Shown: positions 18,584 through 27,200 of the stretch, in pieces
How positions within the stretch are numbered: position 1 is the first letter of the stretch
How the letters are laid out: every line of letters starts with the position of its first letter
Notes under the pieces: model-generated
Databases searched by the model: none
The model's input: the letters and a program-made list of their open reading frames with translations, nothing else
What the model was told of the DNA's origin: nothing
Made by a program: the position numbers and the translations under genes
From: Verrucomicrobiales bacterium
GTDB lineage: Bacteria; Verrucomicrobiota; Verrucomicrobiia; Verrucomicrobiales; DEV007
Length of the DNA stretch: 64,000 nt
Direction of reading: 5' to 3'
Assembly (NCBI GenBank): GCA_016795505.1
Contig: JAEUHH010000062.1
Coordinates: 124,001 to 188,000 of the forward strand

Positions 18584-20020
18584 ATGCCCGCTCCCGATCC
18601 CCACACCCGGCTGCTCCAGCGCCGTGCCTTCCTCGGCCAGACCGGTCTCGGCGTCGGCGCCGCCGCCCTGTCCAGTCTGCTGGGACGCGATCTCGCCACC
18701 GCCGCGACGCCCCGGCCGACCGCCGGGCTGCCCGGCTTTCCCCATTTCAAGGCCCGCGCCAAGCGCGTCATCTTCCTCTGCATGGCCGGCGGTCCCTCGC
18801 ACCTCGAGACCTTCGACTACAAGCCGAAGCTCGACCAACTCGACGGCCAGCCCATGCCCGAGTCCTACACCAAGGGTCAGCCCATCGCCCAGCTCCAGGG
18901 GCAGGCGCTGAAAGTGCAGGGCCACATGACGACCTTCCGCCGCCACGGCAAGAGCGGCCAGCTCATCAGCGACTTCCTGCCCTGGCACGGCAAAATGGCG
19001 GACGACCTCGCCATCATTCGCTCCCTCGTGACCGAGCAGATCAATCACGATCCCGCCCACACCTTCATGAACACCGGCACCGCCATCAGCGGCCGGCCCG
19101 CCATGGGCGCGTGGGTCAACTACGGCCTCGGCTCCGTCTCGGAGGATCTGCCCGGCTTCGTCGTGCTGACCAGCGTGGGCGGACGCAATCCCCAGCCCAT
19201 CGCCTCGCGCCAGTGGGCCTCGGGATTCCTGCCGAGCCGCTATCAGGGGGTGGAATTCAACGCCTCGGGCGATCCCGTCCACTACGTGCGCAATCCCGCC
19301 GGCATCTCCGGCCGCCAGCAGGCCGCCCTCGTCGACACGGTGAAGGCCCTCGACCGGAAACGAAACGCCCTGGTCGAAAATCCCGAGATCGACACCCGCA
19401 TCGCCGCGTACGAGATGGCCTTCCGCATGCAGGCGTCGGTGCCGGAGCTGATGGACCTGTCGAAAGAGCCCCAATCTGTGCTCGACCTCTACGGCGCCAA
19501 GCCGGGCGACGGCTCCTACGCGTCGAATTGCCTGCTGGCCCGCCGGCTGGCGGAGCGCGGGGTGCGCTTCATCCATCTCTACCACCGCGGCTGGGACCAC
19601 CACGGCGACCTGGTGAAGTACATGAACGTCTGCTGCCCCCTCACCGACCGCCCCACCTGGGCCCTGCTCACCGATCTGAAGCAGCGGGGCCTGCTCGATG
19701 ACACGCTCATCATCTGGGGCGGCGAGTTCGGCCGCACCCCGATGTTCCAGGGCAAGGGCGGCCCCGGCCGCGACCACCACATCAAGGGCTTTTCCATGTG
19801 GATGGCCGGCGGCGGCGTGAAGGGCGGTGTGAGCCACGGCGCCACCGACGATCTGGGCTACCACGCGGTCGAGGATGTCGTCCACGTGCGCGACCTGCAC
19901 GCCACCATGCTGCACCTGCTGGGCATCGACGACATGCGCTTCACCTACCGGCACCAGGGCCTCGACATGCGGCTGACCGGCGTGGAAAAGACCCAGGTCG
20001 TCCACCCCATCCTGGCCTGA
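18584..20020 (+). CDS. DUF1501 family protein, Tat-exported
   Basis: 478 residues from ATG 18584. It starts with a twin-arginine-like signal (LLQRRAFLGQTGLGVGAAAL), so export by the Tat system is likely. The DUF1501 body is clear: RVIFLCMAGGPSHLETFDYK, NHDPAHTFMNTGTAISGRPA, VRFIHLYHRGWDHHGDL, LIIWGGEFGRTPMFQG and RDHHIKGFSMWMAGGGVKGG. The family is alkaline-phosphatase-like/sulfatase-related, with conserved Asp/His metal ligands. It forms an operon with the PSCyt1-DUF1549-DUF1553 gene five bases upstream, the standard pairing in these phyla. Confidence 0.92.
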   Translation: MPAPDPHTRLLQRRAFLGQTGLGVGAAALSSLLGRDLATAATPRPTAGLPGFPHFKARAKRVIFLCMAGGPSHLETFDYKPKLDQLDGQPMPESYTKGQPIAQLQGQALKVQGHMTTFRRHGKSGQLISDFLPWHGKMADDLAIIRSLVTEQINHDPAHTFMNTGTAISGRPAMGAWVNYGLGSVSEDLPGFVVLTSVGGRNPQPIASRQWASGFLPSRYQGVEFNASGDPVHYVRNPAGISGRQQAALVDTVKALDRKRNALVENPEIDTRIAAYEMAFRMQASVPELMDLSKEPQSVLDLYGAKPGDGSYASNCLLARRLAERGVRFIHLYHRGWDHHGDLVKYMNVCCPLTDRPTWALLTDLKQRGLLDDTLIIWGGEFGRTPMFQGKGGPGRDHHIKGFSMWMAGGGVKGGVSHGATDDLGYHAVEDVVHVRDLHATMLHLLGIDDMRFTYRHQGLDMRLTGVEKTQVVHPILA

Positions 20021-20032
20021 GCGATCGGGGGA

Positions 20033-20074
20033 AAAAGAAAAGCCCCGCGGGATCGGAGGACGATCCGGCGGGGC
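20033..20074 (-). terminator. Intrinsic terminator of the cytochrome c gene
   Basis: On the minus strand, a stem pairs GCCCCGC (20042-20048) with GCGGGGC (20068-20074), continued by GGATC/GATCC, around a seven-base loop. It is followed by a T-rich run (the complement of AAAAAGAAAA at 20033-20041). It lies 46 bases past the cytochrome c stop and also separates that gene from the convergent DUF1501 gene. Confidence 0.7.
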
Positions 20075-20119
20075 GGGATTGGTTCAGTGAAATGAGCGGA
20101 TTTGCCGGAAATATCCGGC

Positions 20120-20491
20120 TTACTTCTTCGGTCGGTGGTCGGTGTGGCAGGCCTTGCAGTTCTGCGCGGTCTTGAGGCGGCCGATGGCGGCTTCGCCCTT
20201 GTCGCCGCCGGCGACGGCATCCATCGCGGCGATCAACTCGGTGACCTTCTTCTCGTAGGCGGCCTGATCGCCAACCGGGGCCTTCGTCCCGGCGAGGGTC
20301 TTGACCAGTTTGGCGAGGGCGGCGGTGTCCTCGGCCGACGCTTTGCCGGCGAGCACCTGGGCCATCGGGCTGTCATCGCCCTTCAGGCCTTCTTCCATCA
20401 CCTTTTCGATGATTTCGTGATTCTCGTCGGCGACCATCGTGGTGACGGCGGTCGCGACGACCAATGTGGCTAGGATACGGAGCAGTTTCAT
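20120..20491 (-). CDS. Small c-type cytochrome, cytochrome c'-like
   Basis: 123 residues with a Sec signal (MKLLRILATLVVATAVTTMV) and a single haem motif near the C-terminus (CKACH in AQNCKACHTDHRPKK). Haem attachment close to the end of a mostly helical protein (KVMEEGLKGDDSPM, LAKLVKTLAGT, KKVTELIAAMDAV) is the layout of cytochrome c'/c556 types. A periplasmic electron-transfer or ligand-binding role is expected. Repeat locus C lies upstream of its start, and a terminator follows its stop. Confidence 0.82.
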   Translation of the reverse strand: MKLLRILATLVVATAVTTMVADENHEIIEKVMEEGLKGDDSPMAQVLAGKASAEDTAALAKLVKTLAGTKAPVGDQAAYEKKVTELIAAMDAVAGGDKGEAAIGRLKTAQNCKACHTDHRPKK

Positions 20492-20585
20492 GAGCCGCCA
20501 TTTATCGCCCGACCGCCGGCTTCCGCAACTGAAACCGGGTGACTCTTACGCAACCCCGCCAGCCCGTGGCTCGGGGGGCTGTTTC

Positions 20586-20650
20586 CGATCAAACAGGGTA
20601 TCCACTCCGATCGTACCCTGTCTCATCGGAGAGCCAACCGGGTCTCATCA
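20586..20650. repeat. Dispersed 22-bp-period repeat, locus C (3 units)
   Basis: Unit 1 is 20586-20606 (CGAT, CAA, ACAGGGT, ATC, CACT), unit 2 is 20608-20628 (CGAT, CGT, ACCCTGT, CTC, ATCG, inverted), and unit 3 is 20630-20650 (AGAG, CCA, ACCGGGT, CTC, ATCA). Single bases separate them. The last unit ends exactly at the dinB stop codon (TCA on the plus strand). The locus also sits upstream of the cytochrome c gene at 20491. Confidence 0.82.
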
Positions 20651-21694
20651 AAACATCTCCAACTGATCGGGAACCCCCGCGGATTCCTCCTGCGACACGA
20701 AACGCACCCCGGTGCCGATGAGGCGCACGGGCTGGCCGCCGCCGCGGGGCCAGGCTTCGCGGAGGAGGTCCTCGAAGAGGGCGGGATCGATGACGCCGCT
20801 GGCGCGCTGGGCGGTGGTGGTGGAGAAATCGGCGAACTTCAGCTTCACCACCGACTCGCGCAGCCGGCGGTCGGCGTGCTTGCGGGTCACGTCGTCGTGC
20901 AGCTCGGTGAGCAACTCGGGCAGCTTTTCCAATCCCTCGGCGACGGTGGCGAGATCCTCGGAGTAGGTGCGCTCGTTGCTGACCGATTTGCGCTCGCGAT
21001 CGGGCTGCACCTCGCGCCGGTCGATGCCGCGGCAGAGGTCGTGGAGTTCCGCCCCGAACCGGCCGAAGGCGCGGTCCAGTTCGAAGCGGGTGAAGCGCTG
21101 CAACTCCCCACAGGTGCGGGCGCCGAGGGCGTGGAGGCGGGCGGCGGTGCGCTTGCCGACACCCCAGATCTTCTCGATGGGCAGGTCGCGCATGAAGGCG
21201 GCGACGCCGCTCTCGTTGACCTCATACTGGCCGTCGGGCTTGTTCCAGTCGCTGGCCACCTTGGCGAGGAATTTGTTCGCGGCAATGCCAGCCGATGCGG
21301 TCAAGCCGGTGACCTCGCGGATGCGGGCCCGGATCTCCCCGGCGATGGAGGCACCCTCGGAGGCGAGGTGCGACACGTCGAGATAGGCCTCGTCGAGGGA
21401 GAGGGGCTCGACCAGCTCGGTGAACTCGCCAAAGATCTCGCGGATGCGCTGTGACTCGGTGCGGTAGAGGTCGAAGCGCACCGGCACGAGGATGAGATCC
21501 GGGCAGAGCCGGAGCGCCTGAAAGGTCGGCATGGCGGAGCGGCAGCCGTATTTCCGCGCCTCGTAGCTGCAGGTGGTGAGGACGCCGCGGTGGCCGCCCC
21601 CGACGGCGACGGGCTTGCCGCGCAACTCCGGACGCTCGCGAATCTCGATCGCGGCGTAGAAGCAATCCATGTCGATGTGGATGATCTTGCGGAT
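20648..21694 (-). CDS. dinB: DNA polymerase IV (Y family), probable ATC start
   Basis: Y-family translesion polymerase. The palm motif SLDEAYLD, the thumb/HhH block (KIWGVGKRTAARLHALGA) and the little finger are present, ending in QLEMF. The first ATG in frame (21670) encodes MDCFYAAIE and would drop the preceding Asp, an essential metal ligand (HIDMDCF). Upstream codons read I-R-K-I-I-H-I-D without any ATG, GTG or TTG before an in-frame TAG at 21710-21712. The alignment to E. coli DinB puts its Met1 on the ATC at 21692-21694, with GGAAAAGCC just upstream, so ATC is taken as the start (348 residues). The TAG is also the stop of the ROK gene, in the same frame. A sequencing error is the main alternative. 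Confidence 0.8.
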   Translation of the reverse strand: MRKIIHIDMDCFYAAIEIRERPELRGKPVAVGGGHRGVLTTCSYEARKYGCRSAMPTFQALRLCPDLILVPVRFDLYRTESQRIREIFGEFTELVEPLSLDEAYLDVSHLASEGASIAGEIRARIREVTGLTASAGIAANKFLAKVASDWNKPDGQYEVNESGVAAFMRDLPIEKIWGVGKRTAARLHALGARTCGELQRFTRFELDRAFGRFGAELHDLCRGIDRREVQPDRERKSVSNERTYSEDLATVAEGLEKLPELLTELHDDVTRKHADRRLRESVVKLKFADFSTTTAQRASGVIDPALFEDLLREAWPRGGGQPVRLIGTGVRFVSQEESAGVPDQLEMF

Positions 21695-21709
21695 GGCTTT
21701 TCCGGAAGT

Positions 21710-22654
21710 CTAAAAGCCGGCCGTCTCCGCCGCAAGGGCCGCGCCGCCGATGATGCCGGCGGTATTGCCGAACTCGGCCGGCAGGATGCGGAGGGCCTCG
21801 TAGAATTCGAAGCTGAGCATGGAGCGCATCCGCTCCTTCAGCGGCGCGAAGAGCACGTCGCCGGCATGGGCCACACCGCCGCCGATGACGATGGCGTCGG
21901 GATTGAGGAGATAGACGATGCTGGTCAGCGCGGTGCCGAGCAGGACGGCGACCTCGTCCCACACGCCCTGGGCGACCTCGTCGCCGGCCGCGGCGGCCTG
22001 GGCGAGGGACTCGGGCGAGCAATTGTCGTCCGCCACCTCGCGACCGGCCTCGCGCAGCCGCCGGGCGCCGAGTTCCGCGATCTGCTGGTTGCCGATGTAG
22101 CGCTCAAGGGCGCCGAAATTGCCGTAGGGACCGTCCACGCCGCGGTAGTCGACGCTGACTTGGCCGATCTCGCCGGCGGCGTACTGGCTGCCGCGGTAGA
22201 GGTCGCCATTCAGGATCAGTCCGCCGCCCACGCCGGTGCCGAGGGTGACGACGACGACATTGCGGAAGCCCCGGGCCGCGCCGCACTTGAATTCGGCGTA
22301 GGCCGCGCAGTTGGCGTCGTTTTCCAGCACCGTGGGCAGGCCAGTGCGGGACGAGATGCGGTCGCGCAGCGGGACATTCGACCAGCCGGGCACGTTGGTG
22401 AGGTTGTAGGTCACGCCGCGGTCGAAGTCCACCGCTCCCGGCACGCCAATGCCGATGGCGGCGAGGCCGGGATGCTGCTCCCGCATCCGGGCGACGGCGT
22501 CGCAGATCGCGCCGAGGAGATCGTCGGGCTGCGGGTAGTCGCGGGTGGGGATGCGGACGATGTCGCCGAGCAGTTCCGCGCCGCGGACCGCCGCGATTTT
22601 CACTGATGTGCCGCCGAAGTCGATGCCGAGTGAGATGGGGGGAGTCGAGTGCAT
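21710..22654 (-). CDS. ROK family sugar kinase (glucokinase-like)
   Basis: 314 residues. The N-terminal phosphate-binding motif is LGIDFGGTSVKIAAVRG, the sugar-binding/catalytic block is LENDANCAAYAEF, and the second phosphate loop is TLGTGVGGGLILNG. The acidic ExGQ-type element is present as AGEIGQVSVDY. The ROK zinc-ligand cysteines (CxCGxxGCxE) are absent, replaced by VDYRGVDGPYGNFGALE, so it belongs to the ROK variants without the zinc site. Glucokinase activity is the likely assignment, but the sugar is not certain. Its TAG stop is followed in frame by dinB. coaX lies upstream, with a 27-base gap. Confidence 0.85.
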   Translation of the reverse strand: MHSTPPISLGIDFGGTSVKIAAVRGAELLGDIVRIPTRDYPQPDDLLGAICDAVARMREQHPGLAAIGIGVPGAVDFDRGVTYNLTNVPGWSNVPLRDRISSRTGLPTVLENDANCAAYAEFKCGAARGFRNVVVVTLGTGVGGGLILNGDLYRGSQYAAGEIGQVSVDYRGVDGPYGNFGALERYIGNQQIAELGARRLREAGREVADDNCSPESLAQAAAAGDEVAQGVWDEVAVLLGTALTSIVYLLNPDAIVIGGGVAHAGDVLFAPLKERMRSMLSFEFYEALRILPAEFGNTAGIIGGAALAAETAGF

Positions 22655-22681
22655 GAGGAAAGGGTCGGGGGAGCGATGAGA

Positions 22682-23467
22682 TCAGGAGAGAGTGGGGAAA
22701 TTCAACGCCGCGACGAAGGCGATGCCGCGCATGGTCAGCAACGGGTCGACGGCCTCGATCTCCGGCAGACCGGCGGCGATCAGCTCGGCGTGCCCGCCGG
22801 TAGCGATGACGCGCGGCGGCCGGCGGGAGGCCAGCTCGGCGGTGACTTGGGCGAGGATTTCCCGCACCAGGCCGCGGTAGCCGTGGACCGCGCCGGACAG
22901 CATCGCATCGATGGTCGAGCGGCCGATGGCGGCGGGCGGCTCGCGCAGGTCGATCTGCGGCAGCAGCGCAGTGCGCTGGTGCAGGTAGTCGCGCATCAGG
23001 TCGAGGCCCGGGGCGATGACCCCACCGATGTAAGCCGGCCCTTCCGCGATGATGTCGAAGGTCACCGCCGTGCCGAAGTCCACCACGATGGCCGGTACGG
23101 GACCGCCCAGGCCGGCGATGGCGGCGGCATTGGCCAGCCGGTCGGCGCCGACGGACTCGGGGCTGGGAAAATCCACCGCCACGCCCAGCGCGACCCGGCT
23201 GGAGACTTCCACCGTCTCCCGGCCCTCGCGACGGAAGATCTCGCGCAGCACCTCGGCCTTGGTCGGCACGACGGAGGCCATCGCGACCCGCTGGTAGCGC
23301 CAGCCCTCCAGCGCCGAGCGCACCCGCTCCTCGTCGAGATGCCGCGTCTCGATGGCGATCTGCTCGTCGCGCAGGATGCCCGACCGGTTCGCGAGGGCGA
23401 ACTTCGTGCGGGTGTTGTTGTTGTTAACCAGCAGAAATTCGGCTGCCGGTTCGTCGGGACGGGCCAT
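22682..23467 (-). CDS. coaX: Type III pantothenate kinase
   Basis: 261 residues; phosphorylates pantothenate in the first step of CoA synthesis. Motifs of the type III family are present: SVGADRLANAAAIAG, VVDFGTAVTFDII and YIGGVIAPGLDLM. The first motif reads LLVNNNNTRTKFAL where the family normally has D-x-G-N-T, so the phosphate-loop Asp is Asn and the Gly is Asn. Four consecutive AAC codons encode these residues. The rest of the active site looks intact. It is co-oriented with ROK and dinB. Confidence 0.86.
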   Translation of the reverse strand: MARPDEPAAEFLLVNNNNTRTKFALANRSGILRDEQIAIETRHLDEERVRSALEGWRYQRVAMASVVPTKAEVLREIFRREGRETVEVSSRVALGVAVDFPSPESVGADRLANAAAIAGLGGPVPAIVVDFGTAVTFDIIAEGPAYIGGVIAPGLDLMRDYLHQRTALLPQIDLREPPAAIGRSTIDAMLSGAVHGYRGLVREILAQVTAELASRRPPRVIATGGHAELIAAGLPEIEAVDPLLTMRGIAFVAALNFPTLS

Positions 23468-23530
23468 GGCGGGAGATGCGGGAGGCGGGAAAACGAAAAG
23501 CCGAGAGCAAACGCCATCGCGCCCCCGGCG

Positions 23531-24049
23531 TCAACGCTGCCAATCGCCGCCCTGGACGGCCACTTCGGTGCCCTCGGGCAAATCGTCGGGCCAACCGGCG
23601 ATTTCCTTGGCCGGCAGCCGCTCGCCATCGATTTCGAGCCAGAGCCGGCCATCGGCCTGGCCCACCGGCAGCCAGTAGCGCAGGTCGGTGAAGGCACCAG
23701 ACTCCCCGGCGAGGACGGCGGCGGCATCGAAGGGCAGGAAAAAGCGCGACACGCTGTCGCCGGCTTCGGTCAGGAGCCGGGAGCAGTCGTCATCCAGCGG
23801 AATCGCCTCACCGGCCGCCTGGCGCTTCACCCGCACGGTCAGGATGAGGTGCTCCCCCTCGCGGGACAGCCAGCGGCCGTCGATGGCGAACCGCCCTGCC
23901 GCTGTCGAAGCCGCCTCGTGGCTCGCGGCGGGCGCCGGGGCCTCGTCCTCCTCGCGATCCTGCACCTGCTCGGACCACAGGACCCAGACGATCGCGCCCA
24001 CGCTCAGGAGCAACAACACCCACACCTCGATGCGCTTGAAGAAAGCCAT
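23531..24049 (-). CDS. Single-TM anchored protein, unknown function
   Basis: 172 residues from ATG 24049 (MAFFKRIEVWVLLLLSVGAI); an ATG nine bases upstream is also possible. One N-terminal membrane segment (VWVLLLLSVGAIVWVLW) is followed by a short acidic linker (REEDEAPAPAASHE) and a beta-rich domain (LILTVRVKRQ, SRFFLPFDAAAVLAGE, RYWLPVGQADGRLWLEIDGE). No family is recognised. It is co-oriented with coaX, 63 bases away, and its start faces the promoter region of the 1702-residue protein. Confidence 0.65.
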   Translation of the reverse strand: MAFFKRIEVWVLLLLSVGAIVWVLWSEQVQDREEDEAPAPAASHEAASTAAGRFAIDGRWLSREGEHLILTVRVKRQAAGEAIPLDDDCSRLLTEAGDSVSRFFLPFDAAAVLAGESGAFTDLRYWLPVGQADGRLWLEIDGERLPAKEIAGWPDDLPEGTEVAVQGGDWQR

Positions 24050-24176
24050 GGCGGGCACTGTTCCCGCCCCGTCGCGTTTTGCAATCGACCAGAACGGGCC
24101 GGTCCGGTTGCGGCGCCATACCGGCGGCTCCTGATGCGAAGCTCGAAGCGCCAGATTCTTAAAAATTCATTCATTT

Positions 24177-24206
24177 TTGAAAAATTTCTCAGATTCAGCT
24201 TTTAAT
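24177..24206 (+). promoter_or_regulatory. Promoter of the 1702-residue sugar dehydrogenase gene
   Basis: In an unusually AT-rich stretch (24157-24230), TTGAAA (24177-24182) is followed by 18 bases and TTTAAT (24201-24206), each matching five of six consensus bases. The ATG at 24234 is 27 bases downstream. The AT-richness stands out from the surrounding GC-rich DNA. Confidence 0.5.
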
Positions 24207-24233
24207 TATAAAAAATATTGTTTTAGTTGTCTG

Positions 24234-27200
24234 ATGCGAAGGATCCGAATTTTGTTTTTGGCGTGGTTTTTGAGTACAGTTTTGGCTCATAGCCAAACCG
24301 GTGGGCTGAACTCTGCCCAGCCGATCGGAAAGTTCCTCAACGGTGCCCTGCCGCCGGAAAAGCCCCGCCCCTCGACCGGGAGTTGGCGGCTGGTGAACGC
24401 CTTTCCCTCGCTGACTTTCATCGATCCGGTGCAGATGCTGCCGGTGCCCTTCTCGGACCGGCTCATGGTGGTCGAAAAGGCCGGGCGCCTCACGGTTTTT
24501 CAAAATGATCCGGCCGTGACCACCAAGACGGTCCTGATCGACATCCGCAGCAAAGTCGAGTCGTCCCATGACTCCGGCATGCTGGGCATGGCTTTTCACC
24601 CCGACTTCGGGCGGGCGGGCTCGCCGAATCGGCAATACCTCTACGTTTACTATCGCTACACGCTGAACAAGAGCCTCTCTGACCCCGGCTACCTGCGGCT
24701 GTCGCGGTTCACCTGGGACGGCGTCTCGTCCACCATCGCGGCCACTTCTGAGGAGGTGCTGATCCAGCAGTACGACCGGCACAACTGGCACAACGGCGGC
24801 GGCCTGTTCTTCGGCGCCGATGGCTTCCTCTACGTCTCGGTCGGCGATGAAGGCGGCGCCAATGACCAGTACAACTCCGGCCAGCGCCGCGACACCGGCC
24901 TGCTCGCCGGGGTGCTGCGGATCGATGTGGACAAAAACGCCACCCGCAGCCATCCCATCCGCCGTCAGCCGCGCAATCCCACCACGCCGCCCTCCGGCTG
25001 GCCGAACAGCTTCTCGCAGGGCTACTACATTCCCAACGACAATCCGTGGCAAAGTACCGACGGCAGCCAGTTGGAGGAATTCTGGGCCATCGGCCTGCGA
25101 AGCCCCCACCGCATGACGCTCGACCCGGCGACCAATGATGTCTGGGTCGGCGACATCGGCCAGGGCACCATGGAGGAAGTCAGCCTCATCACCAAGGCCG
25201 CCAATCTCCAGTGGCCCTATCGCGAAGGCACTGTCGCCGGGCCGAAATCGAAGCCCTCGCCCCTGCTCGGCACCGATCAGGCGCCCGTCCATGCCTACGG
25301 CCGGACCACCGGGACCTGCGTCATCGGCGGCTATGTGTATCGCGGCGCCCTCCATCCGGATCTCACCGGCAAATACATCTTTGGCGACCACGGCACCGGC
25401 GATATCTGGTCGCTGACTCGCAATACCAATGGCTCCGTGCAAGTCACCCCGCTCGTCACCTTGGTCCGCCACGGCGCGGGACCGAAAAACGGGCTCAGCT
25501 CCTTCGGCATCGATGCCACGGGTGAGATCTACGCCCTGAGCCTCGCCGGCACCGACCTCGACGGTGGCCGCATCTACCGGCTGGAGAAATCCACCAGCGG
25601 CGTGCCGGAGCCGCCCAAGCTCCTGTCGCAGACCACCGCCTTCACCGATCTGGCCAGCCTCACCCCGTCCGCCGGCGTCATGCCCTACGATGTCATCCAG
25701 CCGCTCTGGTCCGACGGCTCGGACAAAAAGCGCTGGATCGCCCTACCCAACGACGGCAACCCCGACACCGCCGCGGAAAAGATCGGCTGGTCCGAGACCG
25801 GCAACTGGCAGTTCCCCCTCGGCACCGTGCTGATCAAACACTTCGAGGTGCCGGGCCGCCGGCTGGAGACTCGCTTCTTCGTCCGCGGCAATGACGGCGC
25901 CTGGTTCGGCTTTACCTACCGCTGGCGTCCCGACGGCACCGAGGCCGACCTGCTGCCCGCGGCCCCGCTCGACGAGACCTTCACCGCCAACGGCAAGACC
26001 TGGACCTGGCATTTCCCCGGCCGCGCCGAGTGCGCCAGTTGCCACACCGATGCCGCCGGCATCGTCCTCGGCCTGAAAGCCCGCCACCTGAACCGCGACC
26101 TACTCTATCCCGCCACCGGCCGCACCGCGAACCAGATCGTCACGCTGAACCGCCTCGGCTTCTTCACCCCGGCCGTCAACGAGGCCAGCCTGTCCAGCAT
26201 CCTCACTGCCGCGCGCCAGGACGACACCACCGCGTCGCTGGAGCACCGTGCCCGCAGCTATCTGGACATCAATTGCTCCCAGTGCCACCAGCCCGCCTCG
26301 ACCGTGCAGACGAGATTCGACGCCCGGCTCGTCACGCCGCCCTGGTATCAGAATTTCATCAACGTCACTCCGAATATCGACATCGGCGTCACCGGCGCCC
26401 GCATCGTGAAACCCGGCAGCGTCGACCTTTCCGTCGTCCATCGCCGCGTCGGCTCCCTCACCACCGGCCTCGCCATGCCTCCGATCGCGAAAAACGTCGT
26501 CGATACCGCCGGCATGCAGTTGCTCACCGATTGGATCAACAGCCTCGACCCCGCCATCGCGCCCACCGGTCTCGTCACGGGCACCCCGCCGGTCGATCAC
26601 ACGCCGCCCCGGCTCACCCTCGCCCTCGCCGGGGGCAGCGCCGTCGTGAATGGCCCCTTCAGCGTCACTGTCACCGCCAGCGAGCCCATCCAGGGCCTCA
26701 CTTCGGCTGACTGGACCATCGACGGCGGCCTCGTCACCGGCGTGACCGGCTCCGGGGTCAACTGGACCGTCTCCGTGTCGCCCAACCGCGCCGGGCCCGG
26801 CTCGCTGACCCTCGCCTCGGACCGTATCACCGATTTGAATGGCAATGCCAACCGCGCCCTCGCGGCCCCGCTCACCTGGAGTCTGCAAATCATCACCGAT
26901 CCCGCCACCCTCATCGCCAACGGCGACTTCGAGACCGGTCTGACCGGTTGGGATCGCGGCGGCACCGTGACCCTTTCGACCAGCGCCCGCAGCGGCACCC
27001 AGGCCGTCCAGTTGGGAGCCGAGTCCTTCATCGTCCAGTCCATCCCCACCACGGCCGGGACCAATTACCTCTACACCGGCTGGTACCGCAGTCAGGGCGC
27101 CGCCTCCAGCCTTCAGGCCGGCGTCAGCTTCTACGATGCCACCGGCCGTTGGATCGCCGACCGCGTCGTTTCCCTCGATCCCTCGGCCGCCTACGCCCCG

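Noticed and set aside
20527-20547. Extra repeat unit left of locus C
   Set aside because: ACCGGGT is present but the CGAT/ATCG ends are absent and the distance to the next unit (59 bases) does not match the 22-bp period.
20648-21670. dinB starting at the first ATG
   Set aside because: That protein would lack the conserved Asp that binds the catalytic metal, which makes a functional DinB unlikely; the upstream ATC codon fits the family better.
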